Source: Siphonodentalium dalli
Taxonomy: Eukaryota; Mollusca; Scaphopoda; Gadilida; Siphonodentaliidae
Direction: 5' to 3'
Assembly: GCA_032622095.1 (NCBI GenBank)
Contig: CP136061.1
Span: 167,033,107-167,097,106, forward strand
DNA length: 64,000 nt
The notes below the pieces were generated by a model. That model did no database searches, was not told the DNA's origin, and worked only from the letters and a program-made list of their open reading frames with translations. The position numbers and the translations under genes were made by a program. This document shows, one piece after another, positions 12,611-24,804 of the stretch (the first letter of the stretch is position 1; each line of letters opens with the position of its first letter).

Positions 12611-13322
12611 AAAACTTTGCAGGAAAGTAATACCCCACTTATTAATATCCAATCTGATAATGAGGAAAATTTTAAACGGCTTTCCATAATTCCATAGTTA
12701 TAATGGACTGCAAAACCTGTTTCATGTGGATATAAAATCAATATCATTTATTTCCCTTACCCCTGTTTCAAAAGGAAAATCGTCATATTGTTTTAGTTCC
12801 GACTGTTCAACTACGTTCCATCAAATTGTCATGAAATTCCTCAGAGATGGCTATCTATTTCATACATTTGGGTGATGAATTTTGAAATAACAGAATATGT
12901 GCCTTAGATTGTGTTATCGCTTAAATATTAGAACTGTGAAATACATGGCTTATTCTTGACATAATATTTTAAAGCTAATTTGGAGTAATATATTGTCAGT
13001 TGCTACTGGTAAATTGCAGAGTATGTGCATTTTATTAAGTAGTTTATCGTTCATATTCTAGCACACTGCACAGTGCACACACCAGCCTCCTCGACGAATT
13101 GTCCATACTATTTTGGTGGCATTTCCTGATTTGTTATGCGAACCTTTAGTTACACACATTCATTTGGATGTTATAGAATTCCATGGCCAATTTCCTAGAA
13201 AAGCTACCTGCCTGTGGCTCACGATAGCTACATCTGAAGACATGCATGTTGTCAGAAGAAATAGCACCGGGAATTACAAAATAATGTTTTTTTTATTGCA
13301 CTGGAACTTCGGCCAATATATT
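12611..13322. other. nothing recognised
   Basis: AT-rich. The 93-codon frame starting at 13113 runs into the AACGAGAGG repeat and has no recognisable domain. Confidence 0.5.
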
Positions 13323-13435
13323 AAACGAGAGGCCGATCGTGATCGGGAGATGTTTAACCCATACCTTGGTGATAGCGATCAGCTATTTTCATAAATCCTT
13401 ACACCAACCTTTTCAACAATCCACACCTTACTATT
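13323..13435 (+). repeat. 5' part of the AACGAGAGGCCGATC repeat
   Basis: AAACGAGAGGCCGATCGTGA with the following 'atgtttaacccataccttgg' block and 'cttttcaacaatccacac', diverging after about 110 bp. Confidence 0.6.
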
Positions 13436-14030
13436 AAGTTCACAAGTGGCATAACACTTAAATATCGGGCATGTACTTCCATATGAAGATGTGGCATTCA
13501 ATTTAAACCTATTAGGTCACTCCAAAACAGATATGTCTTACAGAGTGATAAAGCTAATTAAGCTCAGTCCATAGTCAAGCAGAAGCACCATAGCAGTTAA
13601 AAGGTAAAACAGTTACAAAATTTTGTAAAATATGATTGATAATGATTGAATACAAAATATTTGAATGCATAATTATGAGATATCTAGGTGAGCTTCTCAT
13701 CGAGACCTTTCCAATGAATGGCAACAAGCCATATTTCCGACTAAATCCGATAAAACCCATAATTCGATTATTTAGGGCATTACTGTATGAGAATGGTCAG
13801 ATTGATAATATTAGAGTCATTACATTAGATAGCATACTGTTTGTCTATGGAATGGGTGGGTTAATTTTCTTCTAGGCTGATCATTGGAAAGATACAAGTT
13901 TGTTAACAGCAGAACTACAAGAGCATGTCGTCGAGGCGTAGCATAATACGCCCGTTTCTGGAATAGAGTGGGGGAGGTTTAATTCATTTGTTTGAAACCT
14001 TTGACTTTAGGTGAAATAATAACAAAAATA

Positions 14031-16560
14031 AACGAGAGGCCGATCACGATCGGCAGATGTTTAACCCATACCTTAGCGATAGCGATCTTTTTATGAGTGC
14101 AAGAATTTCAACAATTCACAGCGTACTATTATTTATTAGTTTCATAGTGGAATCAGACATATTGAGCAACTTGCTCATTTAAACACAATAGGAAGATGGA
14201 TATGACATTCGATTTCAACCTATTCGGTCACTCCAACATAGATACATGTATGTGTGATAGATTGATAAAGATAATTATACCCAAACACAGTCAGACAGAT
14301 GCACCATAGCTGTTAAAGATATAATTGTTACAATATTAACATCATAATAACTCTATTTATTTAATTCTTACAATGGAACCTGAGTCATAACAGATTATGT
14401 TGTTGTGTTAGCTGCATAGTAAAAGTTATGGGATGATTGAGATTAGAGACCAACAAACACCTGAACATCTATATAAGTGAGGGGTGTATAGACCTTGATA
14501 TTAAATATGATTGATAATGGTTGGATATAAAATATTTTAATACAGAATTATCAGATAACTAAAGGAGAGATATGAGAAGGGTCAAATTGAAAATATTAGA
14601 GTCATAACATTGGATCGCGTACAGTATACATGTACCTATGGTTAATTTTATTCTAAGCTGATCATTGGAAAGATACAATGTCTGTAACAGCAGAAATATT
14701 ATTAAATATTGGGTTAATATTCTCAAAACCATTCAATCAATACCAAAATCTATACGCATGAAGAATGTATCACAATCAACCTGAATGAGATTATAAAAGT
14801 GATTGGGTGAAAAATATTTGACCAAAAAGTCAGCTTCAAGAATACCAGAACCATTATTATTATCCTGCAGCCCAAATGCAATAGAGGGAATTTCAAAATA
14901 AGATATATCCTCAAATGATGAATATTCAATTGGTGGCTTATAATTAATAGAAATTCTTAGTGAACCTGGCCTAAGGCGAAAGAGATAATTTAAAATCTGC
15001 GTATCAGATATTATGTGTCTATGGAATAGGTTAATTTTAATCCTGAAATACATGCAAGTGAAAAGTGGATCACGATCAACCTGGACATAGAATAGGAGAA
15101 TGAACATATGATGTGTGGAGAGTGTTAATCATTTTCAATGACATCATATGATGGAACTAATGTGTGGATAAATTGTTTTCTCAAGATAAGACAACAGTGT
15201 CTCTGTAAACAACAATTCTCTAAACAGCCATGCTCCAGAACATCCTTCACATGGACAATGGACTATTTGTATTAATGCCATGAACATGTTTCAACAGGTT
15301 GGGTTAAATTACTATTGCACACAAACTGGAGTAAAGTATCATCAATCACTTAAATTTGACAGCTCTGGGAGCAGCAGTGGTTTAGCAAATGGTATCCAGT
15401 GTCATTTTCTGATCCCAATAAAGCAGATTACTGTGTAAAGTTGTTTGTCTTAAATTCTCACAGGGCATATTCAATAGGTAGTAAATTACTTGAATTATAA
15501 AGGGCCATAACTCTGTTAAAATATATCGGATCAAACCCAAATTTGAACTTGATCTGTATTTCGGGGTGAGGACCACATGTACCAAATTTGGTGTAGATCA
15601 GTTGAAAAATGTTTTGAGTTCTAAGTAAAAATAAGTTTGAAAAGGGTTAATTAAACGATACCAAAAACCATACAGATAAAGAACGTGCTAAGAAAAACCT
15701 TGGTAAGAAATATGAGGCATATCAGAAAAAAACAGTTTGACTTAGATGGATCAGATAGCATTTGTGTGCAGGGTTAATTATTTTCTAAACCGATCAACCG
15801 ATCGATACCAAAAACTATACAGGTGAGGGGTGTGTCATTATAAACCTACATATCAAATATGAAAACAATCGGACAAAAAATAATTTGGTTACAGCATCGG
15901 ATAGCTCATGTGCGGATGCAAAGTGTTAATAATTTCTAAACCGATCAACCGATCGATACCAAAAACTATACAGGTGAGGAGTGTGTCATCATAAACATGG
16001 GAGTAAAAAATAACTCTAATTCCCATAATACAGATTTACTGCTCTCAGAGCTAAACTGATACCACTGGTAATTAATTGTAGACTGCTATGGTTATCTGTT
16101 CAATTCTTAGTTGAAAAAGGGCCATAACTCTGGTATAAAATGTTGGATATAACCCATATTCAAACTCGATCTGTATTTTGAGTTGAGAAACTCGCATACC
16201 AAATTTGGTTCCGATCAGATAAAAAAAAAATTGAGTTATGGCAGCATGCATGAATTCTAAGTCGAAAAAGGGCCATAACTCCATTGAAAAATATCGGATC
16301 AAACCCATATTCGAACTCGATCTGTATTTTGGTCCGAGAAACTTGCATACCAAATTTGATTCTGATCAGATAAATTTTTTTTGAGTTATGGTAGCATGCA
16401 TGAATTCTAAGTCGAAAAAGGGCCATAACTCCGTGAAAAAAACTCGGATCGAACCCATATTCGAACTCGATCTGTATTTGGTGCTGACAAATTCATATAC
16501 AAAATTTGGTTCCGATCAGATATAAAATGTTCGAGTTATCGCACCATGCGTAAAGTGTCT

Positions 16561-16598
<38 letters not shown>

Positions 16599-16670
16599 GG
16601 ACTAACGACGAGTGGTCAATCCGGGCAACGACACTATGTTTACCATACTATGGTATGGGTAAACATAAAA
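14031..16670 (+). repeat. composite interspersed repeat, AACGAGAGGCCGATC ... hairpin end
   Basis: It opens with AACGAGAGGCCGATCACGAT (palindromic CCGATCACGATCGG). It runs through blocks shared with 56577-58530: 'gaatacc agcaccatt attatt', 'ccaaaaaccatacag' and several ~125-bp 'aaagggccataactc' units. It then has (ACAG)n at 16561-16600 and ends at a hairpin formed by TGTTTACCATAC / GTATGGGTAAACA (16637-16665). The many small ORFs inside are repeat shadows. It may be one element or several units inserted together. Confidence 0.6.
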
Positions 16671-17050
16671 ACACAATAACTTTAAGTGTGATATTTTTGA
16701 CTGAAAAATTCACATACAATATTTTTTTATCCACATATCAGGTAAAATCTAAGTCGAAAAAGGGGCATAACTCAGTCAAAATCATGCAGACGAAACCCAT
16801 TTTTGAACTTGATCTGTATTTTGGGGTGATAAACTAATATACCTATAAATTTGGTTCAGTTCACTTGATTCAATTTAAAGTTATCATCCGGAAACCGCAA
16901 ATCAGGTAAAATCTAAGTTGAAAAAGGGACATAACTCATGTGGACGAACTAACATACCAAATTTGGTTCAGTTCACTCAATTCAATCTAAAGTTATCATC
17001 CGAAAACCAAAAGCGGACAGACGGACGGACAACCCATTTACATAATACAA
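16671..17050 (+). repeat. diverged 'aaaaggg(g)cataactc' units
   Basis: Two to three further units with 'ggttcagttcact' and 'aaagttatcatccg' blocks, ending in 'cggacagacggacggac'. Related to 58580-59120. Confidence 0.55.
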
Positions 17051-17079
17051 CCGTTTTTTTTTCAAACAGGCGTATAATA

Positions 17080-17790
17080 ATTAAAGTTAGGGTTAATATT
17101 TTCAAAATCATTCAATCGATGCCAAAATCTATACAGGTGAAGAATGTGTCATGATTAACCTGGCTGTGATTATAAGAAAAATGTTTAGTTATCACATTGT
17201 GTCAACAGAATTGGTGGAGGATATTAATATTTTAAAGCAAATAATCCCTCTCTATGCAAGTTAGTGGTGTGTTATCATAATCAAAGATAAATATTTGAGT
17301 TATCAAATCAGATAGCAAGGGTTAACCTTTATACCCACACTAATGAACTGATCCAACACAAAATCGTCTATAAAAAGCATGTAATTGGATTTAGAAGTCC
17401 ATACAATAAGTCAGTCTCAAGAATACAAGCAATGTTATTATTATCCTGCAGCCCAATTAAATGGAGGGAATTTCAAAATAAGACATTTCCTCTAATGATG
17501 AATATTCAATTGGTGGTTTTTATAAATCCTTACTGGCTCAAAGTGAATGGTATAATTTAATATCTGCCTATCGGATATCATGTGTCTATGGAATGGTTTA
17601 ATTTTAATCCCAAAATCCATGCAAGTGAAAAGTGGTTCACCACCAACCTGGACATAGAATCAGAGAACGATCAAATGAAAAGCATCAAAACCATATGATG
17701 TGTGGAGCGGGTAAATCATTTTCAATGACATCATATGATGGAACTACGGAATGGGTGGGTTAATTTTTTCTATTAGATAAGATACAGTGT
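17080..17790 (+). repeat. dispersed repeat shared with 14690-15190 and 56730-57430
   Basis: Blocks such as 'tattattatcctgcagccca', 'gagggaatttcaaaataaga' and 'catatgatgtgtggag' occur in the same order at all three sites. Confidence 0.6.
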
Positions 17791-17954
17791 CTGTACAGCA
17801 ATGTCTGTGGGTGAAAATCTCAAAATTACCATTTTTTGGAGCCACAATAGTGAAAAAATCAATTGTCTTCTAAATCCAGTCCATTTACTTTTTTCAAAAG
17901 CATAGGCACTATGGACGTTCGGACAATACCTAGCAGAGCACGAATTCCATTATC

Positions 17955-17968
17955 GTTGCCATGGCAAC
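17955..17968. promoter_or_regulatory. perfect RFX X-box palindrome
   Basis: GTTGCCATGGCAAC is the ideal symmetric X-box bound by RFX factors, typical of ciliary gene promoters. No start codon or exon was recognised nearby, so function is unproven. Confidence 0.4.
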
Positions 17969-18373
17969 AGTCCAAGTTATTATAGTGCTGGATTTTATGT
18001 CAGTCCTGTTACCAACCTTCAGAGGGCAAAATGTGGTGATCAAAATCCACATCAAGTGACAAAAAATATTGTTATTGATTAACTGCAGTCCTACAAAAGG
18101 ATATGTAACAGGTTTCTAAAAAAATCAAGCCTCATACAGCCTCATATTCAGTATATTAAATGGACCTTCCAATGCCAATTGGACTGACCATTGTCCAAAT
18201 TCTCTTATTCAGTCCAACGAATTTTATTAGCGAATTGGTGTGCACATATGTTGTGACCTATTGACCTTTAAATATGAGGCCTCAAGCCTCATAATGGCTT
18301 GCATTATGGAACAATCATTCAAGAATTTCAATTACTTCGTTGTATTTTGCCTTGTCTTAAATTAATTTTGAAG

Positions 18374-18455
18374 TGTCAGTTTTGGAATTCACCAAGAATT
18401 GTTGCTCAACTGGATGCTGTTGAGCAACAATTATTGGTGAATTCCAAAACTGACA
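18374..18455. repeat. near-perfect 37-bp stem hairpin
   Basis: The arms are 18374-18410 (TGTCAGTTTTGGAATTCACC...) and 18419-18455 (...GGTGAATTCCAAAACTGACA). The loop TGGATGCT is 8 bases, and there is one mismatch in the stem (C against A near the middle). At 82 nt it has the size of a pre-miRNA, but the pairing is more perfect than in most animal pre-miRNAs. A recent template-switch duplication or a MITE relic is equally possible. Nothing around it shows a TIR/TSD. Confidence 0.9.
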
Positions 18456-20099
18456 TTTGGGTGGCTCAAACGTTAGTGTTCTATTCCAAGCCTTCTAATT
18501 TTCCTGTCCCTACTTCTGGGGTCTAATTCCTGGTGATATGATGGTATCAGATGTTATTATATGGTGTTGATCTGAGTATTTGTCTTCAATGGTGTCCCGG
18601 GCTGCGACTATCGGGTGGAAAGGGGTTTCAGTTGGCATTACCAAATCATCAAGTTGATATACCGGTTTGTCCCATATGGCAACATCTTGAAATGGCTTAG
18701 GTAGCAGAGATTTCATGTAAACACAGCCAACCAATCATCTCTATGTGAATCTCATGACTCTACATAACCCTTGAAATTTATGTGTATGTATACACAGGCC
18801 TGGCAATATGGCGCGAGCGATTTTATCGCTCGCGCGTCGCCCGCGCAATTTCAATTTGGCGTGGGCGATATATCGCTCGCGCAACATTCACTACCCAACA
18901 TATTTTTGCAGTCGTAATTTTGATGAGTTATCCGTTTGAAAACATATAAGGCAACGCGACATCGCATATTTGAAGCAGGAGACACATGCTATGTTAACAG
19001 TCGGCTGCCACCGGTATATCTAATTAGGTCAAACCATGCTACACACCCGTCACCAGTGACAGACTGATGATTACATGACCTAACTGTGAACGTGCAGTTC
19101 TACCCGCAAATCATACCTTACCTACAAGGTTTGATGAGCGCTGTTGACAGCGATGGGTGGGGCTACGAAGGAATCCGCCAATCGCGGGGACATGACAATC
19201 TGCGGGATGGGATGGGATATGGGACAAAACGACAATCTGCGGGACAGAATTTCAAATTGCGTGGGACGGCGGATATCTCGAGGAATACAGGGCGTAGGGG
19301 GCTCATTTTGGTGTCTAACGAAAGGCCCACGTTCGCCCTATCCACACATATTAACCCCGTCACTAACCAAACACCAGAAGTTGCATTATTTGATCGACAA
19401 CTGACCTAACATGGGGTGGAATTTGGGATAGCATGACAATCTGCGGGACAGGATTTTCAAATTGCGTGGGACGGCCGATAGCTCGAGGAATACAGCGCAT
19501 AGAGGGCTACTTTTGGTGTCTAACGAAAGGTCCACATTCGCCCTATCCACCCATATTAACCCCGCCACTGACCGGACACCGGAAGTTACATTATCCGGTC
19601 GACAACTGACCTAACATAAAATGCCACAAACACGAAAAACTGCGTTCGACATTAATGTTTAGAATTTAGATTTCTCGATGAATACACTAGCAAACAACAA
19701 GTTTTAGGTATCAAATAACGCAGAGGAATACTGTGCATTCGTTTTTAGACTCGATGTTTACAATTACAGGATCGATTTCAGCCGGTATATTCAATATAAT
19801 GGGGCGTATAGTATATCAAAATGTAGAATTAGACACAGGGAATGTAGTTTTTTCCAAATGGGTCCACCAGGCGGTGAAATTGTTGCAGAAATTCGCTCCA
19901 AGATATTCGCACTTATTTTTATTTCAGTTGTGACTAAAAGCCCAGATGCCGGAGCCCAGCGACTAAAAGCCAAGTTACAAAATAGATCAACTGGTTTGAA
20001 CGAATGAATATGTCAATGGTAAGACTATTCAAAAGAATATTCAAATCAAATAGTGTTTATAGACTTAAAAACTTATGTGTCCGCCATTCATATATGCGG

Positions 20100-20890
20100 T
20101 GAAGTTCTCATATTATCTCCCAGTAATACGCGGGGGAGGTTCTCATATGAACATATTATCTGCCGGTCATACACGGTGGAGGTTCATATTATCCGCCGGT
20201 CATACGCGATGGAAGTTTTCTTATTATCCTCCGGTCATACGCGGGGGAGGTTCTGATATGAACATATTATCTGCCGGTCATATGCGGTGGAGGTTCATAT
20301 TATCCACCGGTCATACGCGAGGGAGGTTCTCATATTATCCTCCGGTCATAAGATGGGGAGGTTCTCATATGAACATATTAACTGTCGGTCATACGCGAGG
20401 GAGGTTCTCATATTATCCACCGGTTATACGCGAGGGAGGTTCTCATATTATCATCCGATCATATGTGGGTGATGTTCTGATATGAACATATTATCCGCCG
20501 GTCATACGCGGTGGAGGTTCATATTATCCACCGGTCATACGCGAGGGAGGTTCTTATATTATCCTCCGGTCATACGTTGGGGAGGTTCTCATATGAACAT
20601 ATTATCCGCCTGTCATACGCGGTGGAGGTTCATATTATCCGCCGGTCATATGCGAGGGAGGTTCTCATATTATCCACCGGTCATACGCGAGGCAGGTTCT
20701 TATATTATCCTCAGGTCATACGTTTGGGAGGTTCTCATATGAATATATTATCCGCCGGTCATACGCGGTGGAGGTTCATATTATCCGCCGGTCATACGCG
20801 AGGGAGGTTCTCATATTATCCTCCGGTCATACGTTGGGGGGGTTCTCATATGAACATATTATCCGCCGGTCATACGCGGTGGAGGTTCAT
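20100..20890 (+). repeat. left-arm tandem array (33/35/43-bp higher-order units)
   Basis: About 20 units are built on GGTCATACGCGGTGGAGG and TTCATATTATCCGCC. Three sub-unit lengths recur: 33 bp (short TTCATATTATCC form), 35 bp (TTCTCATATTATCC form) and 43 bp (carrying TTCTCATATGAACATATTATCC). One 33+35+43 set is 111 bp, exactly 37 codons. This explains the long overlapping open frames here, which are not genes. The array is one half of the inverted core of the foldback element. Confidence 0.92.
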
Positions 20891-22890
20891 ATGAGAACTT
20901 CCCTCGCATATGACCGGCGGATAATATGAACCTCCACCGCGTATGACCGGCGGATAATATGTTCATATGAGAACCTCCACCACGTATGACCGGCGGATAA
21001 TATGTTCATGTGAGAACCTCCCCTACGTATGAGCGGTGGATAATATGAACCTCCACCTTGTATGACCGGCGGATAATATGTTCATATCAGAACCTCCCCC
21101 ACATATGACCGAAGGATAATATGAGAACTTCCCTCGCGTATGATCGGCGGATAATATGAACCTCCACCGTGTATGACCGGCGGATAATATGTTCATATGA
21201 GAACCTCCCCAACGTATGACCGGAGGATAATATGAGAACCTCCCTCGCGTATGACCGGCGGATAATATGAACCTCCACCGCGTATGACCGGCGGATAATA
21301 TGTTCATATGAGAACCTCCACAACGTATGACCGGAGGATAATATAAGAACCTCCCTCGCGTATGACCGGTGGATAATATGAGAACCTCCCTCGCATATGA
21401 CCGGCGGATAATATGAACCTCCACCGCGTATGGCCGGCGGATAATATGTTCATATCAGAACCTCACCCACATATGATCGGAGGATAATATGAGAACTTCC
21501 CTCGCGTATGAGCGGAGGATAATATGAACCTCCACCGCATATGACCGGCGGATAATATGAACCTCCACCGCGTATGACCGGTGGATAATATGAACCTCCA
21601 CTGCGTATGACCGGCGAATAATATGTTCATATGAGAACCTCCACTGCGTATGACCGGCGAATAATATGAGAACCTCCCTCGCGTATGACCGGCGGATAAT
21701 ATGAACCTCCACCGCGTATGACCGGTGGATAATATGTTCATATGAGAACCTCCCCAACGTATGACCGGAGGATAATATAAGAACCTCCCTCGCGTATGAC
21801 CGGTGGATAATATGAGAACCTCCCTCGCATATGACCGGCGGATAATATGAACCTCCACCGCGTATGACCGGTGGATAATATGAGAACCTCCCTCGCGCAT
21901 GACCGGCGGATAATATGAACCTCCACCGCGTATGACCGGCGGATAATATGTTCATATCAGAACCTCACCCACATATGATCGGAGGATAATATGAGAACTT
22001 CCCTCGCGTATGACCGGCGGATAAAATGAACCTCCACCGCGTATGACCGGTGGATAATATGTTCATATCAGAACCTCACCCACATATGATCGGAGGATAA
22101 TATGAGAACTTCCCTCGCGTATGACCGGCGGATAAAATGAACCTCCACCGCGTATGACCGGTGGATAATATGTTCATATGAGAACCTCCACCGTGAATGA
22201 CAAGTGGATAATATGAACCTCCACCCTGTATGACCGGCGAATAATATGTTCATATCAGAACCTCCCCCATGTATGACCGGATGATAATATGAGAACCTCC
22301 CTCGCATATGACCGGCAGATAATATGAACCTCCACCATGTATGACCGGCGGATAATATGTTCATATGAGAACCTCCCCAACGTATGACCGGAGGATAATA
22401 TGAGAACCTCCCTCGCGTATGACTGGCGGATAATATGAACCTCCACCACGTATGACCGGCGGATAATATATTCATATGAGAACCTCCCCAACATATGACC
22501 GGAGGATAATATAAGAACCTGCCTCGCGTATGACCGGTGGATAATATGAGAACCTCCCTCGCATATGACCGGCGGATAATATGAACCTCCACCGCGTATG
22601 ACCGGCGGATAATATGTTCATATGAGAACCTCCCCAACGTATGACCGGAGGATAATATAAGAACCTCCCTCGCGTATGACCGGTGGATAATATGAACCTC
22701 CACCGCATATGACCGGCAGATAATATGTTCATATCAGAACCTCCCCCGCGTATGACCGGAGGATAATAAGAAAACTTCCATCGTGTATGACCGGCGGATA
22801 ATATGAACCTCCACCGTGTATGACCGGCAGATAATATGTTCATATGAGAACCTCCCACGCATATTACTGGGAGATAATATGAGAACTTCA
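20891..22890 (-). repeat. right-arm tandem array, inverted relative to the left
   Basis: These are the same 33/35/43-bp units read in the opposite sense (GGATAATATGAACCTCCACC, CGCGTATGACCGGC and variants), roughly 50 units. The array is about 2.5 times as long as its left partner. The orientation flips at the palindromic CATATG near 20888-20893. Blocks such as 21955-22065 and 22066-22180 are nearly identical, a sign of recent unequal exchange or slippage. Confidence 0.92.
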
Positions 22891-24804
22891 CCGCATATAT
22901 GAATGGCGGACACATAAGTTTTTAAGTCTGTAAACACTATTTGATTTGAATATTCTTTTGAATAGTCTTACCATTGACATATTCATTCGTTCAAACCAGT
23001 TGATCTATTTTGTAACTTGGCTTTTAGTCGCTGGGCTCCGGCATCGGGGCTTTTAGTCACAACTGAAATAAAAATAAGTGCGAATATCTTGGAGCGAATT
23101 TCTGCAACAATTTCACCGCCTGGTGGACCCATTTGGAAAAAACTACATTCCCTGTGTCTAATTCTACATTTTGATATACTATACGCCCCATTATATTGAA
23201 TATACCGGCTGAAATCGATCCTGTAATTGTAAACATCGAGTCTATTTTTAGCTGTTTTATCGGAGCGTATTTGCGTGTTCGCCATTACAATATTCGCACT
23301 AAAACAGCCATATTGTAGCTAAAAACGAATGCACAGTATTCCACTGCGTTATTTGATACCTAAAACTTGTTGTTTGCTAGTGTATTCATCGAGAAATCTA
23401 AATTCTAAACATTAATGTCGAACGCAGTTTTTCGTGTTTGTGGCATTTTATGTTAGGTCAGTTGTCGACCGGATAATGTAACTTCCGGTGTCCGGTCAGT
23501 GGCGGGGTTAATATGTGTGGATAGGGCGAATGTGGACCTTTCGTTAGACACCAAAAGTAGCCCTCTATGCGCTGTATTCCTCGAGCTATCGGCCGTCCCA
23601 CGCAATTTGAAAATCCTGTCCCGCAGATTGTCATGCTATCCCAAATTCCACCCCATGTTAGGTCAGTTGTCGATCAAATAATGCAACTTCTGGTGTCCGG
23701 TCAGTGGCGGGGTTAATATGTGTGGATAGGGCGAATGTGGGCCTTTCGTTAGACACCAAAATGAGCCCCCTACGCCCTGTATTCCTCGAGATATCGGCCG
23801 TCCCACGCAATTTGAAATTCTGTCCCGCAGATTGTCGTTTTGTCCCATATCCCATCCCATCCCGCAGATTGTCATGTCCCCAATCGCGCAACAGTGCTCG
23901 CTGACATGTAAACAAATGAGGTGAATGAAGTGGCGAAAACAAAGAATAAATATCGCGATATCGTGCAATTAATTACATGAAATGAGTGATTTATACATAG
24001 CACGGATGGGTTATGAGATGATACAAACATAGAAGTGATTTAATTTATATGTACGGAATAATGTATGTTTTGACGCGATAGAAGTGGACGAAATTTCACA
24101 AATGTACGGAAGACGCGAATGTACCGATGGATTATATAGATAAAAGTATGGAACAAATAAATGCATGATATAATGATTGATTCTGGTTAGGTAACTTGGT
24201 CACTCAGGTATAAAGGAACAAACACAAACATATCATGTACATGTATGTACAATATATGCATGGCATAATGATTGATTCTGGTTAACTTACAATAATATCT
24301 TATCATGATGTCACCCCATACATGTATTATACAGTATAACAGCATGTAATATATGATATAAATATATTATAATGATTGATTGATTCTGGTTAACCATTAG
24401 GTCACTTGGATCAGACATAAAGGAACAAACACAACAATACCATATATGCAAGACATGGTATAACATTTATAAAAGTACTTTATTAAACATTAATAAGTTA
24501 TACAACATTCATTGATAATTTCACAATTAATATATGATTATAAATTAATTAAATTTAAATATTATCACTTACCACATAATAAGTTATATGCAATATGACA
24601 TATGTCAGTTTACTTGTATTTCATATGTTACAACATAAATACCCCATAAAACAGAAATTGCCCCTGCAAAATATTTTAGCCCCTGCAAAGTATGTTGGCG
24701 AGGGCGAATTTTAGCCCCTGCAGATTTTTCATAAGGCCAGCACTGTATACAGGCTCACACATTTATTTTATCAGTAAAAATGTCACTCAACCCAGATACC
24801 CCTA

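Larger units (their letters stand above)
19187..23880. mobile_element. 4.7 kb foldback DNA element with long inverted arms and 8-bp TSD
   Basis: The ends are exact inverted repeats. GGGACATGACAATCTGCGGG opens the element at 19187 and its reverse complement closes it at 23880. The 8-bp CAATCGCG lies directly outside both ends (19179-19186 and 23881-23888), so this is a precise insertion. Each arm has four parts from outside in: two diverged direct copies of a ~200-bp terminal unit (for example 19187-19411 and 19412-19615), a ~480-560 bp non-repetitive segment (19617-20095; 22910-23460), then a tandem array that meets its inverse at about 20890/20891. The left arm is ~1.70 kb and the right ~2.99 kb. 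The difference is mostly array length, plus ~80 bp present only on the right near 23250-23325. No transposase is encoded, so it is non-autonomous. An 8-bp TSD fits hAT, P/Galileo, Merlin or Zisupton-type enzymes; the superfamily is unresolved. Confidence 0.9.
18795..24743. mobile_element. probable hAT-like element split by the foldback element
   Basis: CAGGCCTGGC at 18795 and GGCCAGCAC ending at 24743 are imperfect inverted ends of the hAT type (CAGnGCTGGC-like). Both are bordered by the same 8-mer, TGTATACA (18787-18794 and 24744-24751). Just inside the left end lies GC-rich palindromic DNA (GCGCGAGCGAT...ATCGCTCGCGC at 18811-18836). Just inside the right end lie 'gcccctgca' repeats (24660-24725). 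Once the foldback element is removed, about 1.26 kb of element sequence remains. The TIR match is short and the TSD 8-mer is itself a palindrome, so the call is tentative. Confidence 0.45.

Noticed and set aside
16561-16600. (ACAG)n microsatellite as an independent feature
   Set aside because: It is a constant part of the composite repeat (also at 50137-50165 and 58450-58470), not a locus-specific array.
18811-18880. CpG-rich palindromic patch (GCGCGAGCGAT...) as a possible promoter CpG island
   Set aside because: Only ~70 bp, built from GCGAGCGAT inverted words, and sits just inside the end of the putative hAT-like element; better explained as a subterminal repeat.
19061-19085. CTGATGA motif considered as a hammerhead ribozyme core
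   Set aside because: No matching GAAA/stem II and cleavage-site geometry nearby.
20075-22915. Regularly spaced repeats that could suggest a CRISPR array, and several 60-211 codon ORFs
   Set aside because: The units are contiguous (no unique spacers), inverted about a centre and lie inside a transposon with TSD. The ORFs follow from the 111-bp period being a multiple of three.
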